Below are positions 62,960 through 64,000 of a stretch of 64,000 bases of DNA, in pieces. The position numbers and the translations under genes were made by a program. The stretch's first letter is position 1, and every line of letters starts with the position of its first letter. This DNA comes from Trochalopteron elliotii (lineage: Eukaryota; Chordata; Aves; Passeriformes; Leiothrichidae): NCBI GenBank assembly GCA_024734555.1, contig JANPWX010000172.1:3959721-4023720 (forward strand), in the 5' to 3' direction. The notes below the pieces were generated by a model that was given only the letters and a program-made list of their open reading frames with translations, made no database searches and was not told the DNA's origin.

Positions 62960-64000
62960 CTGTTGAAAACATTGGAATTTATTATTATTATTATTATGAT
63001 TATGTATACATTTAATGATATTTTGTACATAGCTTTCAACAAAAATATTGAAAATAAGCAGGTACAGATTCTTCCCCAACTATAACAGTTTAAGCATAAG
63101 TAAAAGCTCCATTTTGCCCTTTCCATTGTAAGATGTGTCCATGAAGATTAATGTGAAAAATCTCAAGACTCTTCTCCACTTCTCTCCATATTTCAGGCTC
63201 CTGTTGTTACAAGACATTACATTAGGATAATTCAGGATTTGAAAAAGAAAAAAATTAACCAGATAAAAAACCCCAACTAAAACCAGGGAAAAAAAATAAA
63301 TAGAACAAAACATGAAACTTCTGCTTTCCACTGCCTTCTGGATAAACATGGAAAAGGGACTTGCAAGAGAAAGACAACAAGCAGAAAGGCAGCCATTTCA
63401 GAAATACTGTATTTCAGAAATCAAGCAAAAGGCTGAAATCTCATACTGGAGAGAATAATTAGATGATTTGGGATTGTCTTTTAAAAGCTGAGCTGCTGAA
63501 ATACTTCTCACTCCACTTCGGTACCTCACATTTAAAGAAAAATTGTGTTTTGTATAAAAATCACAAAAGTAACATTTACAACATGTTAACATCTACAACA
63601 TTAAACATTTGGATATAAATTTCACCTGGTGAAAAGACAGTATGTGATCAAGAAGTTTACAGATGACAGCAGAACTCAAGAATTCACATGTGACATTGCC
63701 CACTCTCTTGCATTTTCATACTCCCGTCTTGAAATCAGCAAGTTCTAACACTTAATGGAAAAAACCCTCATTTTGCAATATTTTGTCATTTTTTAAAGTA
63801 AACTTCTGGCCTTAGAACCTGCCTCTTTCATTTTTAAATAGAGTGGAGATTTGATTTTAGTTATAATTGAGTACTCTGGTGGTAAGATGCACACTTTGGT
63901 GCCAGCTGCTGTTATTAAAGGGCTCATGAGCCCGATTCCCTTGACTGCTGCACCAACTCCAGCATATTGTATGCTCACAGCTAACTTAGGATACAAGCAC
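62960..64000 (-). other. HACL1: part of HACL1 intron 2
   Basis: Beyond exon 3 I see no sequence resembling the expected exon 2 (the conserved GIPVTE and RNEQ segments), so exons 1 and 2 should lie past the right edge. An (ATT)n run sits at 62979-62998. A 67-codon minus-strand frame open to the edge (63793-64000) matches nothing I know. Confidence 0.7.
62979..62998. repeat. (ATT)n microsatellite
   Basis: About six att units lie about 20 bases upstream (in gene orientation) of the HACL1 exon 3 acceptor. Confidence 0.85.

Overview
This is ordinary vertebrate nuclear DNA, most likely from a bird. It is AT-rich, its genes are split by GT-AG introns, and it carries short CR1-type LINE tails (ending in ctatgattct-like sequence) of the kind common in bird and reptile genomes. 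I cannot name the species. No bacterial, phage, CRISPR or operon structure is present, and I found no previously undescribed system.

Two genes account for all the coding sequence I can support, and both lie on the minus strand. From 38269 down to position 1 is COLQ, the collagen tail of acetylcholinesterase. I could place 17 coding exons by hand, with matching splice phases throughout, giving 446 residues; only the last few codons fall off the left edge. From 62959 down to 48477 is HACL1, the peroxisomal 2-hydroxyacyl-CoA lyase. It has 15 coding exons here giving 516 residues, and by comparison with the human protein the first two exons (about 62 residues) lie beyond the right edge. HACL1 lies upstream and COLQ downstream in the same orientation, separated by about 10.2 kb. 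I recall the same neighbour order in the human genome.

The two genes do not share a pathway. COLQ anchors acetylcholinesterase in the synaptic basal lamina. HACL1 carries out the carbon-carbon cleavage step of fatty acid alpha-oxidation in peroxisomes. Their adjacency looks like conserved gene order rather than functional coupling.

Layout: 1-25828 COLQ exons 17 to 2 with introns of 0.6-3.3 kb; 25829-38163 COLQ intron 1 (12.3 kb, a few repeat remnants); 38164-38269 COLQ exon 1, preceded by a GA/CA-rich putative promoter; 38270-48476 intergenic DNA including the HACL1 3' untranslated region; 48477-62959 HACL1 exons 17 to 3; 62960-64000 part of HACL1 intron 2. Comparisons with human proteins are from memory and were not computed.
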